Source: Zychaea mexicana
Lineage: Eukaryota > Mucoromycota > Mucoromycetes > Mucorales > Lichtheimiaceae
Direction: 5' to 3'
NCBI RefSeq assembly: GCF_025766255.1
Contig: NW_026516792.1
Coordinates: 54,564 to 118,563, forward strand
Length of the DNA: 64,000 bases
Position 1 is the stretch's first letter. Each line of letters opens with the position of its first letter. Below, piece after piece: positions 1-11,549 of this stretch. Both the position numbers and the translations under genes were made by a program. The notes beneath the pieces are model-generated. The model was not told where the DNA came from and did not search any database. It saw nothing but the letters and a program-made list of their open reading frames with translations.

Positions 1-1
1 T

Positions 2-3000
2 TATCAGGACTTTATTAATCTCTCGACCAACTTGAAGGGTGTCGACAAAGCTATTGACCAAGTAAAGAGACCCTTGCGCCGCATGGAATCTCAGGTTCAG
101 GTAAAAAAAAAGAGATAATATCCTAGTGGCTTCCAGCACGCGGCCGTAACTTTTGAGAAAAAGGGCTACAGTGAGACAAACGAAATAACGTCGATATGGT
201 TTTTTGCATAATAGGATGTTCGCGGACATTGTCAACAAACGATCGATCGATTGGAAGAGCAGCTTGCATACCGTGGCAAACTCCGTGAACAAAAGGTAGC
301 GTGATTATATATTTTCAAAAAGAGACAGAAGGCTTGGAATTGAAGGGAGTATGCACGACTGCTAAGGGAACTGACAAGATGGAGAGAACGTATAGACATG
401 TTTGAAGCTTCTGTTAAATATTCACGAGTCGGTCACTAAGGTTGAGGATTTGCTGGGAATCAACAGGGATGATACAGCAGCAGGTGCTGTTGTTGTGGAC
501 GACACTGATCCAGCATTGACGGAGGAAGGGTAAGAAAGAGGGCAAAATACAACTCGAGGGCTTTGAGCTTATAGATTTAGTTGCTATGGTCGTTGTATTA
601 TTACTAGTCTTGGCAAGCAAATCGATCGTGTAGCTATTGAATTCAATCAGATGCAGCACCTTGTTGGTCGTGGCAAGGATTTACCGTTTATGAAGGAAAA
701 CGAATGGGTCAGTAACACAGAGAGAGAGAGAGAGAGGAATATCATTAACTGAAAGTTCAAGGAGAACAAAAAAGTTAGAGAGGCTCATATACGAATTTTG
801 CTATATAGCGCATCACACGGATCAAAAATACGCTGCAGAACAAGTTGTCAAAAACATTGACAGACGCTTTGCATGAAATGCAACCAGGACAGACAACCAG
901 CAGTACCAAACAGTCCTTGGTTCAGTGTTTGCGAACCTACGCACTTATTGACCAGACACAAGTGGCGGAATGGCTGATACGAGAACAATTTGTGAGACCC
1001 TTTGTGGCCAACGTAAGTTATAAGGCGCAAACGTTGGACAAAAAGATACTAGGGGAAGAAAACATGATTTGAACACACTTTTACATGTAGACTGTTAATA
1101 AGAAGGCGTTGAGTGGTCGACACAATGGCCACGCAGTGGATCAGCTGACTGCCATGTATAACAAGCTACTCTCATTCGCGACTACAAGTCTGCAGCCTAT
1201 TCTTGAAATCACACAAAAGACACTCAAAGGCACGTCGTACGAAGTGTTGGTCAATTCATTTTGGGTGGAAGTTGTGGAGCGCATCAATGCCGAATGCAGC
1301 AGTATTTATGCGCCAGGCCAGACAAATATCTTTCACAAGGTGAGATGATTGTTGTCCCGAAATAATGCTTTTCCACATTCTCTAAGACGTTACCTCTCTC
1401 AATATAGAATTATTCAGCTACTGTATCGTTTATTTCTGGAATCGAAGCGTTGTGTTCCAACAAAAAGTCCTTATTGTATCTGCGGAGCCATCAACGTTAT
1501 GCAGAGTTCATGAAGAGATGGCAGCTACCAGTGTATTTTCAACTTCGGTAAAGTAACGGTTGGTTTTTATGGAAAGAGCGCATGGTAAAGTTTAGATAAA
1601 GTAACAGGGTATATGATGTCTTAATAGATTCCGTGAGATTGTAAATGGTGTTGAAGACTTATTGAACGATCCAAAGGCAAGCATTGCTACGGATGACCTT
1701 AATAAGCCCGGTGATAAAGGTAAATATTACGAGATATAGCAAGAGGAAGGAAAAGGAAACGCTTACTTGACCAAATACTTTCAGGGCTCGCATTGGCCGC
1801 TACACGTGCAGTTTCAAACGCAATTGAACAGTGCTGGTCCGATCATGTATTTTTATACGGTCTTTCTCATCGTTTCTGGAAGTTGACCCTGCAGGTAAAA
1901 AAAAACAGCATATCAAGTATAAAAGTAAAGCAAGGATCTCCATGTAAACAAACATTAACAGGTCAAGTGTAAATATAGCTTCTCAGAAGATATAATTTAT
2001 GGGCATCTAATGTACTCCAACATCTTCTTGAAACCTCGGCTGGTACCGACAAGGTATAAAAGTTTTTGGGTTAAAGAAATGACACAGCGAAAAAAATATA
2101 ATACCTGTTGATATAGCGCGGGGTATTGATAACAACGCTTCCTCTCTTTCTATCATATATCAGTCAAATAATAACCAAGGAGCGGATAGCAGCAACAAGT
2201 CTGATGCGAAACAAAACGATGAAACTGGTGTTTTACTACGACTCGTTATACTTTCGCATGATGTAGAAGGATTGATACACGAGGTACAGTGCTATCAACA
2301 TGTTCACTTTTTGTGAACGAAAACCTTTCATTTACTTATATGTAACTGTTGGTAGTCAAAAGACTATGCTACCAAAATAATTATACCGAAGCTTCCCAAT
2401 AGCGTACAGCAAGATTTACCATTGATTCGAGGTAAATGCTATTTAAATGGCTCACTCGATGTCATAACTTATTGGGATGATGCGTTAACTGTACCTTTTT
2501 TGTTAATAGAAAGCATGGATGGAATCCTGCAAGAATTAGAACGATCCACAGCGACAGAAATACAACATCGCATCATCCATGTTATCAGCCAGCGCTGCAT
2601 AGAATCACTTGAACTTGTCACAGGAATCATTAAGCAGTATCGACACACAAACAGACAGCCACCCACAGAACCCTCCAGTCTTATACCCTCTCTCTTTAAT
2701 CCTTACACCACGTTTGTGAAACAGAATGCTGCCTGGATCGACGAAGAAAAGTCTGTAGCGTGGGGTTACATGATTGCTGATGCAGTAATAACACGGTAAG
2801 AGCTGCTGCTATTTCTTAAAAATGATGTCTTTTTAAAAAAGAGAGAAATAGCTTATGCGTGCATCCTTTTGCGACAGGTACACTGCGGTCATGACAGAGC
2901 AGCTTACAAAAATGCGAAAGATGGAAGATTCGTTAAAGCGGTTGAAAAAGGGCAAAAAGAGCTCCCGGATGACATCCAGCGGCGGCCAATCGGGTGGCAT

Positions 3001-3243
3001 GACGGATGAAGACAAGATCCAGTTGCAGTTCCTGCTGGATGTGCGACAGCTCAAGCATGAACTGACAGCCATGAAGATAGACACCGAGAAATTCAAGCCA
3101 TACAGAAAATTATACGAAGTAGTCAAACCATTTGGTAAGTTTGTGTGCTTTTGTTCTAAATTAGAGGTTCCCCTTTTTTTTTTCTTAAATGTTTAGATCT
3201 AACGAAAAACTCACACAACCAAATATTGCTACTATTTCTGTAG
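2..3243 (+). CDS. COG2: Conserved oligomeric Golgi complex subunit 2 (5'-truncated by window edge)
   Basis: COG2 is a lobe A subunit of the COG tethering complex, which acts in retrograde vesicle traffic at the Golgi. The window opens inside the N-terminal COG2 domain (YQDFINLSTNLKGVDKAID), and about 12 further exons follow. Traceable exons are 2-100, 215-295, 408-529, 575-707, 809-1012, 1091-1339, 1408-1547, 1628-1719, 1785-1894 and 1962-about 2041/2053. Later exons cover about 2161-2280, 2357-2430, 2510-2795 and 2879-3130, with a last short exon near 3198-3243. Family hallmarks are VAIEFNQMQHLV and FMKRWQLPVYFQLRFREI. The C-terminal half is the helical COG2_C region. The junction near 2040-2161 is uncertain: the best donor (2054) is out of phase with the next exon, and a weaker GTACCG donor at 2042 restores the frame. 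The first exons lie outside the window. Confidence 0.9.
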
Positions 3244-3314
3244 AGCAACTGGTTGGTAATACACTTTTGTGAAAAAAATAAAATAAAATAAAAAAGCACA
3301 AAAACGAAAATGTC

Positions 3315-3350
3315 GAGAGAGAGAGAGAGAGTGTGTGTGTGTGTGTGTGT
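3315..3350. repeat. (GA)n(GT)n microsatellite
   Basis: A GA-dinucleotide tract runs directly into a GT tract. It lies in the short gap between the convergent COG2 and FkbM genes. Confidence 0.9.
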
Positions 3351-3457
3351 CTGCATGTAATGTGGAATTGAACAGGAGGTGGTGGTGTTGTATAAATATA
3401 AGGAATATAGTATGACGGAAAATAGGATCTAGCGAGAAGGAGAGAGAGAGAGAGAGT

Positions 3458-5536
3458 CTAGATTTCCAGCTTCTTCAAGACAGCAGAGTTGCCTGTACGC
3501 TTGGCGAACCACAAGTACATCTCACCAATACTTTCCATGTCCTCCATGTACTCGTCAATAAGGTCCTCCCGCAAAGGAATGACTTCTGTAACCAACTGCT
3601 TCTTGCCATCGAGCTCAATCTCAAACTCATCCTTTTCCTGCGGCTTGCCATCAAAGTCCCACGACTTGAGATGGTGGACGATCTTGTTACCCGTGGGCTT
3701 AGTGTTAAAGTTCACGTTACGGTCGAGCATCCATTTGACAGTACGTTCCCAGCCCAGTGCTGGCAAGAGATAGATATCCATGTCCCACTCAGTAACAACG
3801 CGATGCAGAATCTTCTTGGCATGCGTAATGGTCGTCTTGCGAATCTCTGCTTGGGATACATCCGGGTTCTCAATGGTGACATCCCATCGGTTGGGTGGAC
3901 CAAACTCCAGCACAGCGTGTTCTACCAAACCTTCCTGGAACAGCTTCGTAGCAGACTCTAATGCCTGCAGCTCAAAACCTTCAACGTCGATCTTTAAAAA
4001 GTGGATAGGCTGGCGTAGCAATAAGGCTTCGTTGATCTTGTTGGCCTTGCCGGCGTTGCATGCTTCCAAACCGGCAGCATACTGTGGGCTGATCTCCTGT
4101 GGGCTGTTGATCAGTGTCTTTTCGTTGTCTGGGTCGGCAAACAGCGCTTTGAATGAGGGTAAGCTGTCGAGCGGGATCGTTTGGGTTTGCATAATGGCGT
4201 CTTTGTTCTCGTAGTCCAAAAAGCCGATACCGCCGTCGTTCACATTGTAGTTGCTCATGCTCAGTTTGCGGTATTTGTCGAGGACAGCAAAGGGTAAGAC
4301 GCGCACACGGCGGGATACCTGGTTCAAACGTGCACCAAGACCAATGACACCTTGTAGTAAATAGGGGTTAGCAGTAGTAGCAAGAGTACGACAACTTTAG
4401 TAAAGTTTCCGCTTTGCGGTTTAATGTAGCACTACTACTAGGTTGTCCTTACTTCGTAAATTGGTCTGAGGCTCAAATGAGATGGTATGGGCCCCACTGA
4501 CACTTGCCACCATGGAAAACAGACCATGGTTAGAGCCTAAATATAGTGTTAGCGTATGTGTGACTATAAATAAATAAATGCCCAAACTTCTACGCATTCG
4601 ATTGCGTGTACTTGCTGCCGCCCTATTTACCTGCGTCAACCATCAGCAAGGGGTCTTTGCGGGTGGGATCGCGACGATGCACTCGCAAGATCCACTTCAT
4701 GAGGGTGTAGATACGATGCTCACGGTTGTGGTGGTTCACGATATCAGCCAAATGGCCCTCGGAAGCAATAAATACGTCCGGCTTGGTGTTGATCTGAAAC
4801 AATTTGCTTTAATAACAACCGCTCTCTCTCTCTCTCCTTTATACTCCTAGGGATGTCCTTTACTCTTATCCCATCCACCCCCACAAGAACAAATGAGATA
4901 AACATACCACGCCAAATTGCCAGAACTCAAGACCCTCGGCATACTTGAGAGAGTTTGCAATCAAGTGCATAGTGATTTGGTCAGCGGTCGGTGCCACGAG
5001 CTTGAGGTTTTTCGCAGACAGCGGGTGCTGTTCTGTTATTGTAAAAGTACAAAGACAAACAGGAAGAAACGATTGCGTGAGGCGATCAGCAAAATACAAT
5101 GTCTTTTACTGCATTTCTTACGTGGTATATAAGTCTCGGGAGGGCTGATGGGCTGGCTGTTCAAGGTCAAAACACCTTCAAGCGAGGCTTCGGCAGGTGG
5201 AGGGGGCGGTGGTGGAGGCTGCTGAGGAACGACGGGTGCAGGTGGAGGTGGTGGAGGTGGTGGTGGAGGACCGTCATTTTCAATAAAGTGTTCATGTTCC
5301 TATGGCGATAAAAGTAAGCTTGTCGCTCCTTTTCTCTCTGTACCCTCTCCTCCTCCTCCTCTCGATACGCCATCAACAAACCGCTTTTAAACTACCTCGG
5401 GTGATGGTGGCCCGCAGTGGCCTTCGGCGTCGCATCCTTCGCGTGCATTGTAAGTCCAGAATATCAGGTTGCCGATGAAGAAGAGGAGCACCAAGCCAAG
5501 AAGCCATGCTCGAGAACCAAGCCAAGCTTTCATCAT
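3458..5536 (-). CDS. FkbM-family SAM-dependent methyltransferase, type II membrane protein
   Basis: Six exons (5396-5536, 5122-5299, 4908-5032, 4631-4793, 4453-4536, 3458-4350) close in phase and give 527 aa. Two adjacent ATGs start the frame; the first is used here. The N-terminus is a signal anchor (WLLGLVLLFFIGNLIFW) with few charges, so the protein is probably a type II membrane protein with its catalytic part in the secretory lumen. Residues about 48-90 form a linker with two polyproline runs. The methyltransferase region includes VDAG, the expected SAM motif I of this fold, then FLKIDVEGFELQALE, the FkbM signature, and VLEFGPPNRWDV. FkbM enzymes methylate small molecules or glycans; the substrate here is unknown. 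The polyproline linker is the odd feature. Confidence 0.85.
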
Positions 5537-6543
5537 GGTGTGTGTGTGTGTGTGGGTGTGTGTAAAAAGTGTTTGGAGCGAAAGAGAAGAGAAAGAAAAG
5601 AAAAGGAGAGGCCAGAAAAGGAAAAAGCAGCGCGAAAGGAAAAAACGGGCTGTGCCTATTTATATAATTTCAGCGGTCGACACTGGTAACTCTCTCACTG
5701 ACTTCCGATACTTCCACCACCGCAGTGTACGGCTCCCTTTTTCTCTGGATTTCGCCGGCATGCTTGATTTTTTATATAATACACAGGGTTGTCTCCTCAC
5801 ACCATTTAATAGCTACTACATACACACTTCCTTGGACCTGCGGCTTGTCTGTATGTACTACTCCTATCTCACGTGTGACACACTGGTTGATCTTTCAAGC
5901 CATGCAACGGGTTGGACCAGAACGTCGATCGTTCTACATACGCGTATTTTTTCCCTAATACCCTACTGTTTGGGTGGCGAAACGTCGCACAAACAAATCA
6001 AGTACCACTTTATAATCCCACCCCGCTTCGTTTATATTTCTCTCAAGTCGATCTTTTTCTTTTAGTCTTGAAGCTAAAATAGCGCAGCCATGACGTGTGG
6101 TTTAGCATAATAATGTGGGTGCATGCATCTGTAATGAAAGCTTCCCAGCATTACCAGGAAAGAGAAAACAGGGTATTTACTGCCAAGGCTTAGCGTAATA
6201 ACCAATCCCAAAACGAGGCGTTCGGACCGTGCATTGGACATATTACTGCGTGCACAACTTACCACATTTATACGTGCACAAACACTAAAGATATGTAGCA
6301 AAAACCAAGGTTAACTGCTTTTTTTACATTGTTTTTTTTTATTCTTTTTTTGCTGTCCTGTCCTTTTCTTTAGTGCTTTTCCAGGACTGTCGTCCAGCCA
6401 TTTCGTCTTGTTCCTTTCTTGGCCCATCTGATTTTGATTTAAAATACACAAGTTCGAAAGAGAAACAAGGGAAATAAATGCGTCGTTTGTTAATGCGTGT
6501 CTGTATAACCCCTCAAGCTGGCAATAAATCAAGTACATGTCAC
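5537..6543. other. Intergenic region, no supported gene
   Basis: This is the upstream region of the FkbM gene and the downstream region of the MT-A70 gene, both on the minus strand. It has a purine-rich stretch at 5575-5650 just upstream of the FkbM start, read as pyrimidine-rich leader on the minus strand. A T-rich tract lies at 6318-6350. The open frames present are short and have no recognisable content. Confidence 0.6.
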
Positions 6544-8444
6544 TTACAGCTCCAATAGTCCTTTGGCCTCTGGATTCTTCTCGGGGTGGTATACTGCTGT
6601 TGGCAGCATTGTCTCAATGACGTCGTACATGAATGCCGGCTTGGATTCAGTTATCTCGCCTTAATTATTTTTTTTTTCCACAGTTAGCAATTGTGTATAT
6701 CTCTCAGCAACCCGTCATGTTGTTACCTGGTAACATTGGCTTTATAAAGTCGAATACACAGTCAGGATTTCGCTGATGCCGTAATTCAATATCTCCCTCC
6801 TACGATAATAGCAGTAACAATAGGGTGTTAATAGAGCACAGCTAAAAAAAAATGGGGGTTCATGTTGTACGAGCATTTTACCTTTCTGAAAATCAACAAA
6901 CTGAGTTTGCTTTTGTTAAAGTAACGGTATTCGCCTTTGTGTATCTGGTTGTTGATATTCTTCTTGATCCAGCAAAAGTTCTCGACGTATTTGAATCCCC
7001 AGCTTTCTGCAATCATCACGATCCGTTGTAACCATTCCTTTTCGATCCATACAAAAAGGAAGCCCAAGGGTACAATTTCTGGGACATTTAATCGTGCCTT
7101 TCGAGATAGAGCCGGTCAGCCAATCTATTCCACATCTACAGGACCATCATGATTTGCAGTCGCTTTTCTGTCTTTGCTCACTCACCAACTCGTCAATGTG
7201 TATTTTACCCGGTTTTGGTTCTTCGCCAGGCAGCAGTAATGGAGGGTCCATGTATACGCAATTATACGATGTGCCAAACTCTTTGAGATCTAGTGACAGA
7301 ATATCTTCCACTTCATGATAGCTACGTAAATTCCCTTCAGTTTCTCGTCGTATTCCTTGTAACCAATCGCATTATCAAAGACACTGACCTTGAAGCAACA
7401 TGCTCTGGCTCCTTATCGGTATACCTTAATATACTGTGTGCCCATGATCGTGGTATCGGCTTTCCAGGAATTTTGACGTATGTTGGTAAACTTGGATCGA
7501 TCGTGCTTTTGTAGTAGTAAAATATATTGAATACAAATTACTCCCTGTCAATATTTTGGCAATACCATCTACTCCGTCAATGTTACCTGACTCTCTTTTT
7601 GACCATAAAGTAATTGCCATTTCGATCTTGCACCTGAACCTGCATAATCTTGTATCTTGCAATGATGCTTTCACGATCTGTGCCACTTCGGCGACCACCG
7701 CCAGAAGAGGATGCGCGTGGTGTCGATCCTGCTCCACGTCTTCCTCGTTTGGGCTTTGGTACTTCTCCAAACTCTCGGTCCCAAAAGTCGTCATCCACAT
7801 GAACATAATCACTAGTCATTTTCAGAATGGCGAGAGTAAGCTGACCCATACGCACATACAAATAAAGCTACTACTACTACTACTACTACTACTACCAGTA
7901 GGATCACATACTCTTCTTCAAATAGTTCGTCCGTGTTGTTTTCATGAAACTCGACCTGCCACAACTCCATGGCATCTAGATCTTCGTCATGAGTTTCCAT
8001 CAATGCACTTCTGACAGTGAATGCCGATGTTCGTTTGAACACTTCTTGTAATTGTTCTTCGGTCAGTGGTTGTTGTCCCGGTGCTCCTATTGGTGCTGGC
8101 GATTTGTTGCTATAAGTGCCATTGGTTTCTTCTTCTATTTCTTCTTCTCCTCCACCCAAGTTTTCTTTGTTGTCTTCAGTAGGAGTTGCAGGTGCTGGCG
8201 AACTGGCGATTTCGTTTTGAATCCGTTCCAGTTCTTCGAACTTTTTCATAATAGCTTCAACTGATTCTTCGTCTTCGACGTAGCCGACATAGTGGACATT
8301 ACTGTTCATTAAATATAACGAATGCATTTCCATTTTTAGCATTGACTACCACGTAGTAGCAGAGAAGGATTTCTACCCTTTGGCATATACTTGCCTAACA
8401 GGAGTGTTTCTCGGTTTTCTTTTTCTTCGCGATCGTTCAGACAT
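6544..8444 (-). CDS. MT-A70 family adenine methyltransferase-like subunit with DPPL motif (MTA9/METTL14 type)
   Basis: Eight exons (8391-8444, 7912-8345, 7587-7811, 7389-7505, 7186-7321, 6882-7097, 6727-6799, 6544-6659) close in phase and give 456 aa. The N-terminus is basic (SERSRRKRKPR). An acidic region (about 20-165) contains YVGYVEDEESVEAIMKKFEE. A basic glycine/arginine patch follows at about 180-200. The C-terminal half is the MT-A70 fold: NCVYMDPPLLL, then GFLFVWIEKEW, YVENFCWIKKN, YRYFNKSK and IELRHQRNPDCVFDFIKP. Active MT-A70 enzymes have DPPW at the catalytic loop; this protein has DPPL. That is the state of non-catalytic partners such as METTL14 (EPPL) and ciliate MTA9. I infer a structural partner of an MTA1-type 6mA DNA methyltransferase. 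An RNA m6A role is the alternative. Confidence 0.82.
7869..7896. repeat. (CTA)n trinucleotide run inside an intron
   Basis: About nine CTA/ACT repeats lie in the second intron of the MT-A70 gene. Confidence 0.85.
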
Positions 8445-8808
8445 TTGTTTGATCGATTTTTTGATTTAAATTGAAAAGGGTTAGGGGAAGGGCGTATAAT
8501 TTTTTATTGCTGGGCAAACGCGCAAGTTCCCCTTAATTCTTCTTCCGCGCGGTTTTGAACGCGTCTTTCGCGTCATGGCGGATAATTGTGGAAGAGAAGG
8601 AGGCCCATTATGCCTCTCTATTCACTGCTCCTGCGCCCATCAAGATTATGACAGCAAGTCGATTATTTAAAGTTGAAATAACTGGACACATTTAACGTTT
8701 CTCATAATAATTTATTTGACCAATATATGTAGCAAAATAAATAAATAAATAAATTAATGAAGAATGCTTAGCGACTTATTGTATTTCAAGCCGGTTCTTT
8801 TTTTTTCC
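8445..8808. other. Short intergenic region between two minus-strand genes
   Basis: No gene was seen. The stretch holds the likely promoter of the MT-A70 gene (its 5' side at 8445-8560) and the AT-rich 3' flank of the DUF3455 gene, with an (AAAT)n-like run at 8735-8756. Confidence 0.6.
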
Positions 8809-9622
8809 TTAGTGAGCAACAGGATCAGCAATCTTGTATTCTTCAACCAACTGGTCCCATGCCTCCTTTTCCTTGACCAAATTCTCTTCACCCTCCTGGT
8901 TTGTGTACAACAAGAAGAAGGCAGTGAAGGGCTTGTTGACCAATTTGCCCTTGTAGGTACAATCTTCAGCTGCGGGACGAACACCGTCCAACGAACCAAG
9001 GCGGACAATGTACTTGGCATGCGAAAAGTAGCCGTCATCTGAGGTGTATACGACAGGTTCCAAGTGGTCATCCAAGTTACCAGCATCACCACGCTCGGCA
9101 CGGCCTTCTTCCAAGGTGGTAGTCTTCAAAGGACGGGTGGTACCGACCCAAGAGCCATCGGGGTAGTAGGTCATGACGGGGACAGGATCCAAGGGGTCGG
9201 CTCTTTTGCGATTATAAGCGAATAATTGGTTATTAGACATAGAAAAAAATACACCGATAGATCTAGCGAACGCTACGAGAGATTTGCTAAAGCAGCACTT
9301 ACTGGGTACCGTTTAAAGGAGCCATAGCCACCTGACCGATTTCCAGACCAGGCAGATCAAATGGTTCTTTGCGCTCCTTGGTTGGATACAAGAATGCATG
9401 GGTTTGCACATTGTACCAGTGTTGGAAGCCAGTGCGTTCTGGGTTGCATTGGTACACACGGTTGCCCTTGGCATAGAGCACATCGTAGGCATTGTTGCCC
9501 TCTGGAGGTCGCAAGCTTTCCTTGACGTATGCAGCAGATGGAGCACCGTGCACATCAGGAAGGATATCAGCAAGTGCAACGGACGAAAGGGTGGCGATCA
9601 GGGCAGTGGTAAGGAACTTCAT
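8809..9622 (-). CDS. Secreted DUF3455 domain protein
   Basis: Two exons (9303-9622 and 8809-9202) join in phase and give 237 aa. The ATG at 9622 was chosen because it begins a clear signal peptide (MKFLTTALIATLSSVALA), with likely cleavage before DILPDV. The upstream in-frame codons in the same open frame belong to the leader. The body matches DUF3455, a family found in fungi and bacteria: PPEGNNAYDVLYAKGNRVYQC, then FQHWYNVQTHAFLYP, YYPDGSWVGT and a C-terminal YIVRLGSLDGVRPAAEDCTY region. The biochemical role of the family is not established. Secretion is inferred from the signal peptide. The pyrimidine-rich minus-strand leader just upstream suggests good expression. Confidence 0.8.
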
Positions 9623-10308
9623 TGTTCTTTTGATGTTGGGATCAGAAAAAGAAGAAGAGTGGAATTGCAAAAGATGACTGTTCTTTTAAAAGCTCTTGCA
9701 AGTCATCTACAACTGGTGTGTGGTAGGTGCTTTTGTTGTTGTCGGCATGAAGGGAGGAAAGGGATAGAGGGGTGGGCAGGGTTAGACAACGCAACAAGTA
9801 GAAGTTGTTTTCACAATGCAATCATCATACGATTTGAATCGAAACTACATTCTTTGGGAGCCTATATACTCCATCTCTGCTGTACGTAGCATACTCTTCA
9901 TACCGATGTTTCTTGCTGTTAGATCTATTCTATTTCAGTCAGATGCATTGTGGGCATGTTTGTAGCTACCAAACACAGTGTTTCTTTTCTGTTTGCTGTT
10001 GTGAAAAGATCATGCTACATTTGAGCCTTCTGCTGCTGCGGGTAATGGTGTGATGTGCGATATTAGAATACGCTTGACACATACGCATCACATTCACCAA
10101 TAAACTTTGGTATAAATCAGCACCAGAGGAGAGCTGCTAAATATATATATACAAGCCCTTTGACCCTTGTGCAACGTTCGGACAAGGTCGTACGGAGTCA
10201 CACACACACATCGCGTTGTTAATGTTGCTAAGCGTGCACAGCCGCTTGATTTCCTTTTTTCCTGTTTTTTCCACTTGCAACCTTTTTTTACTTTTTACTA
10301 CTTTGATA
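9623..10308. other. Divergent intergenic region
   Basis: This is the shared upstream region of the DUF3455 gene (-) and the calmodulin gene (+). An ATATATATAT stretch sits at 10141-10150 and a (CA)n run at 10200-10210. A pyrimidine-rich leader (10245-10305) precedes the calmodulin ATG. A 163-codon antisense frame at 9398-9889 is not coding by its composition. Confidence 0.6.
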
Positions 10309-11158
10309 ATGGTAATACGCAAAACTGAAAGAATAAGACTTTTATACACCAAGGTGAAACTGAATTAACCTTGTTTCTCGGTCCGTTTTGCTTTTTTGTT
10401 CTTTTGGAAAAAAAGGCAGACCAACTTTCAGACGAGCAGATCACAGAGTATCGCGAAGCTTTCCAATTGTTTGACAAGAACGGTGATGGCAGCATCAGTG
10501 CCAAGGAGCTTGGTGTCGTCCTTCGCTCCTTTGGCATGAACCCTAATGATGCCGAATTGCAGGATATGGTAACGAAAAAATATCTCGAAAAAGAGAGAGC
10601 CATGGAAGATTTTCGGTACGTGGAGACTAACTTTCTTTTTTTCCACACCTTCCTTAGGTCAACGATGTCGATGCTGATGGCAACGGCACCATTGATTTCC
10701 AAGAGTTCTTGGGACTGGTCAAGAACTTGAAGACAGATAATGAAGCTGATGATCTGAAGGAAGCATTTAGGTAAAGCAGCTGTGGGGTGTATAAGAATCC
10801 GAGGAAGGATATGAGGAGAAGACGAGATCATTTCCTTGCGCGTAGATGATGATTATGTATTCACACGGATGGCTTGTCCCACTTGTTACATACACAGAGT
10901 GTTCGATGCAGATGGCAATGGATTAATCGATCGAGATGAGCTTCAGAAGGTTATGAAGTCGTTGAACGAAGAGCTTTCAGACGAGGAGCTCAGCGCCATG
11001 ATCAAGGAAGCTGATGTAAGCGTCTTTTTACCAGATCAACAAAAGACAAAAGAAAAAAACTTGGGATGGCTGACTGAGTTTGCTTATGATTCATGTAGGT
11101 CGATGGTGATGGTCAGATCAGTTTTGAGGAATTCAAGGCCATGATGGGTGCTAAATAA
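10309..11158 (+). CDS. Calmodulin (divergent), coding exon 1 is ATG only
   Basis: Five coding exons (10309-10311, 10416-10568, 10658-10770, 10898-11015, 11099-11158) give 148 aa. The first coding exon is the bare ATG followed by GTAATA; the next exon starts GCAGACCAA, giving M-ADQLSDEQ. An intron at this point is common in fungal calmodulin genes. Four EF-hand loops are intact: [36 protein letters not shown] and [12 protein letters not shown]. Each has acidic residues at loop positions 1, 3 and 12, so all four should bind calcium. The central linker ([18 protein letters not shown]) is diverged and about one residue short compared with canonical calmodulin. This could be a calmodulin-like paralogue rather than the essential calmodulin. 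Confidence 0.92.
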
Positions 11159-11549
11159 GACAACCCGCTCTCAACACACTTCTCTCACCACAAATAGCAA
11201 CAACAACCATAGCAACAACCACAACAAACAAACAACACAACTTGTAATCTAGTTTTCTTTTCTCTCTCCCCCTCGCCTTTGTGCTTAGCTTATCCTATCA
11301 TTCATCTCTTTATTCCATCCTCCACATACACAATCTCTTTCTCTCAACTTAAATATATATATTTTGTCATACAAGCTCGGCCAAAGTTTCATGTGTCCAA
11401 AAAGATTTGGTCAGAAAAGAATCTGTACTACATTCGCTGTTGTTCGGAGAGAAACCCTAGTGATAGTACCTAGTGTGCAGCAATAGACGAGTTTTCCCGA
11501 CTCTTCCGCTTACCTTTAACTTTCTGCCGGGTCGTTTACTATAAAATTT
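11159..11549. other. Calmodulin 3' flank and THI20-like promoter
   Basis: A CAA/ACAAC-rich 3' UTR-like stretch (11170-11245) follows the calmodulin stop. The remaining 300 bases are AT-rich upstream sequence of the thiamine gene. No gene was seen. Confidence 0.6.

Noticed and set aside
7389..7432. A 36-base intron and alternative frame giving SWKADTTIMGTQYIK in the MT-A70 gene
   Set aside because: The intron is too short. Another acceptor (after TACTACAAAAG) gives a continuous, in-phase frame, with the next intron of about 67 bases.
9398..9889. 163-codon plus-strand open frame
   Set aside because: It is antisense to the first exon of the DUF3455 gene and its leader, with no domain.
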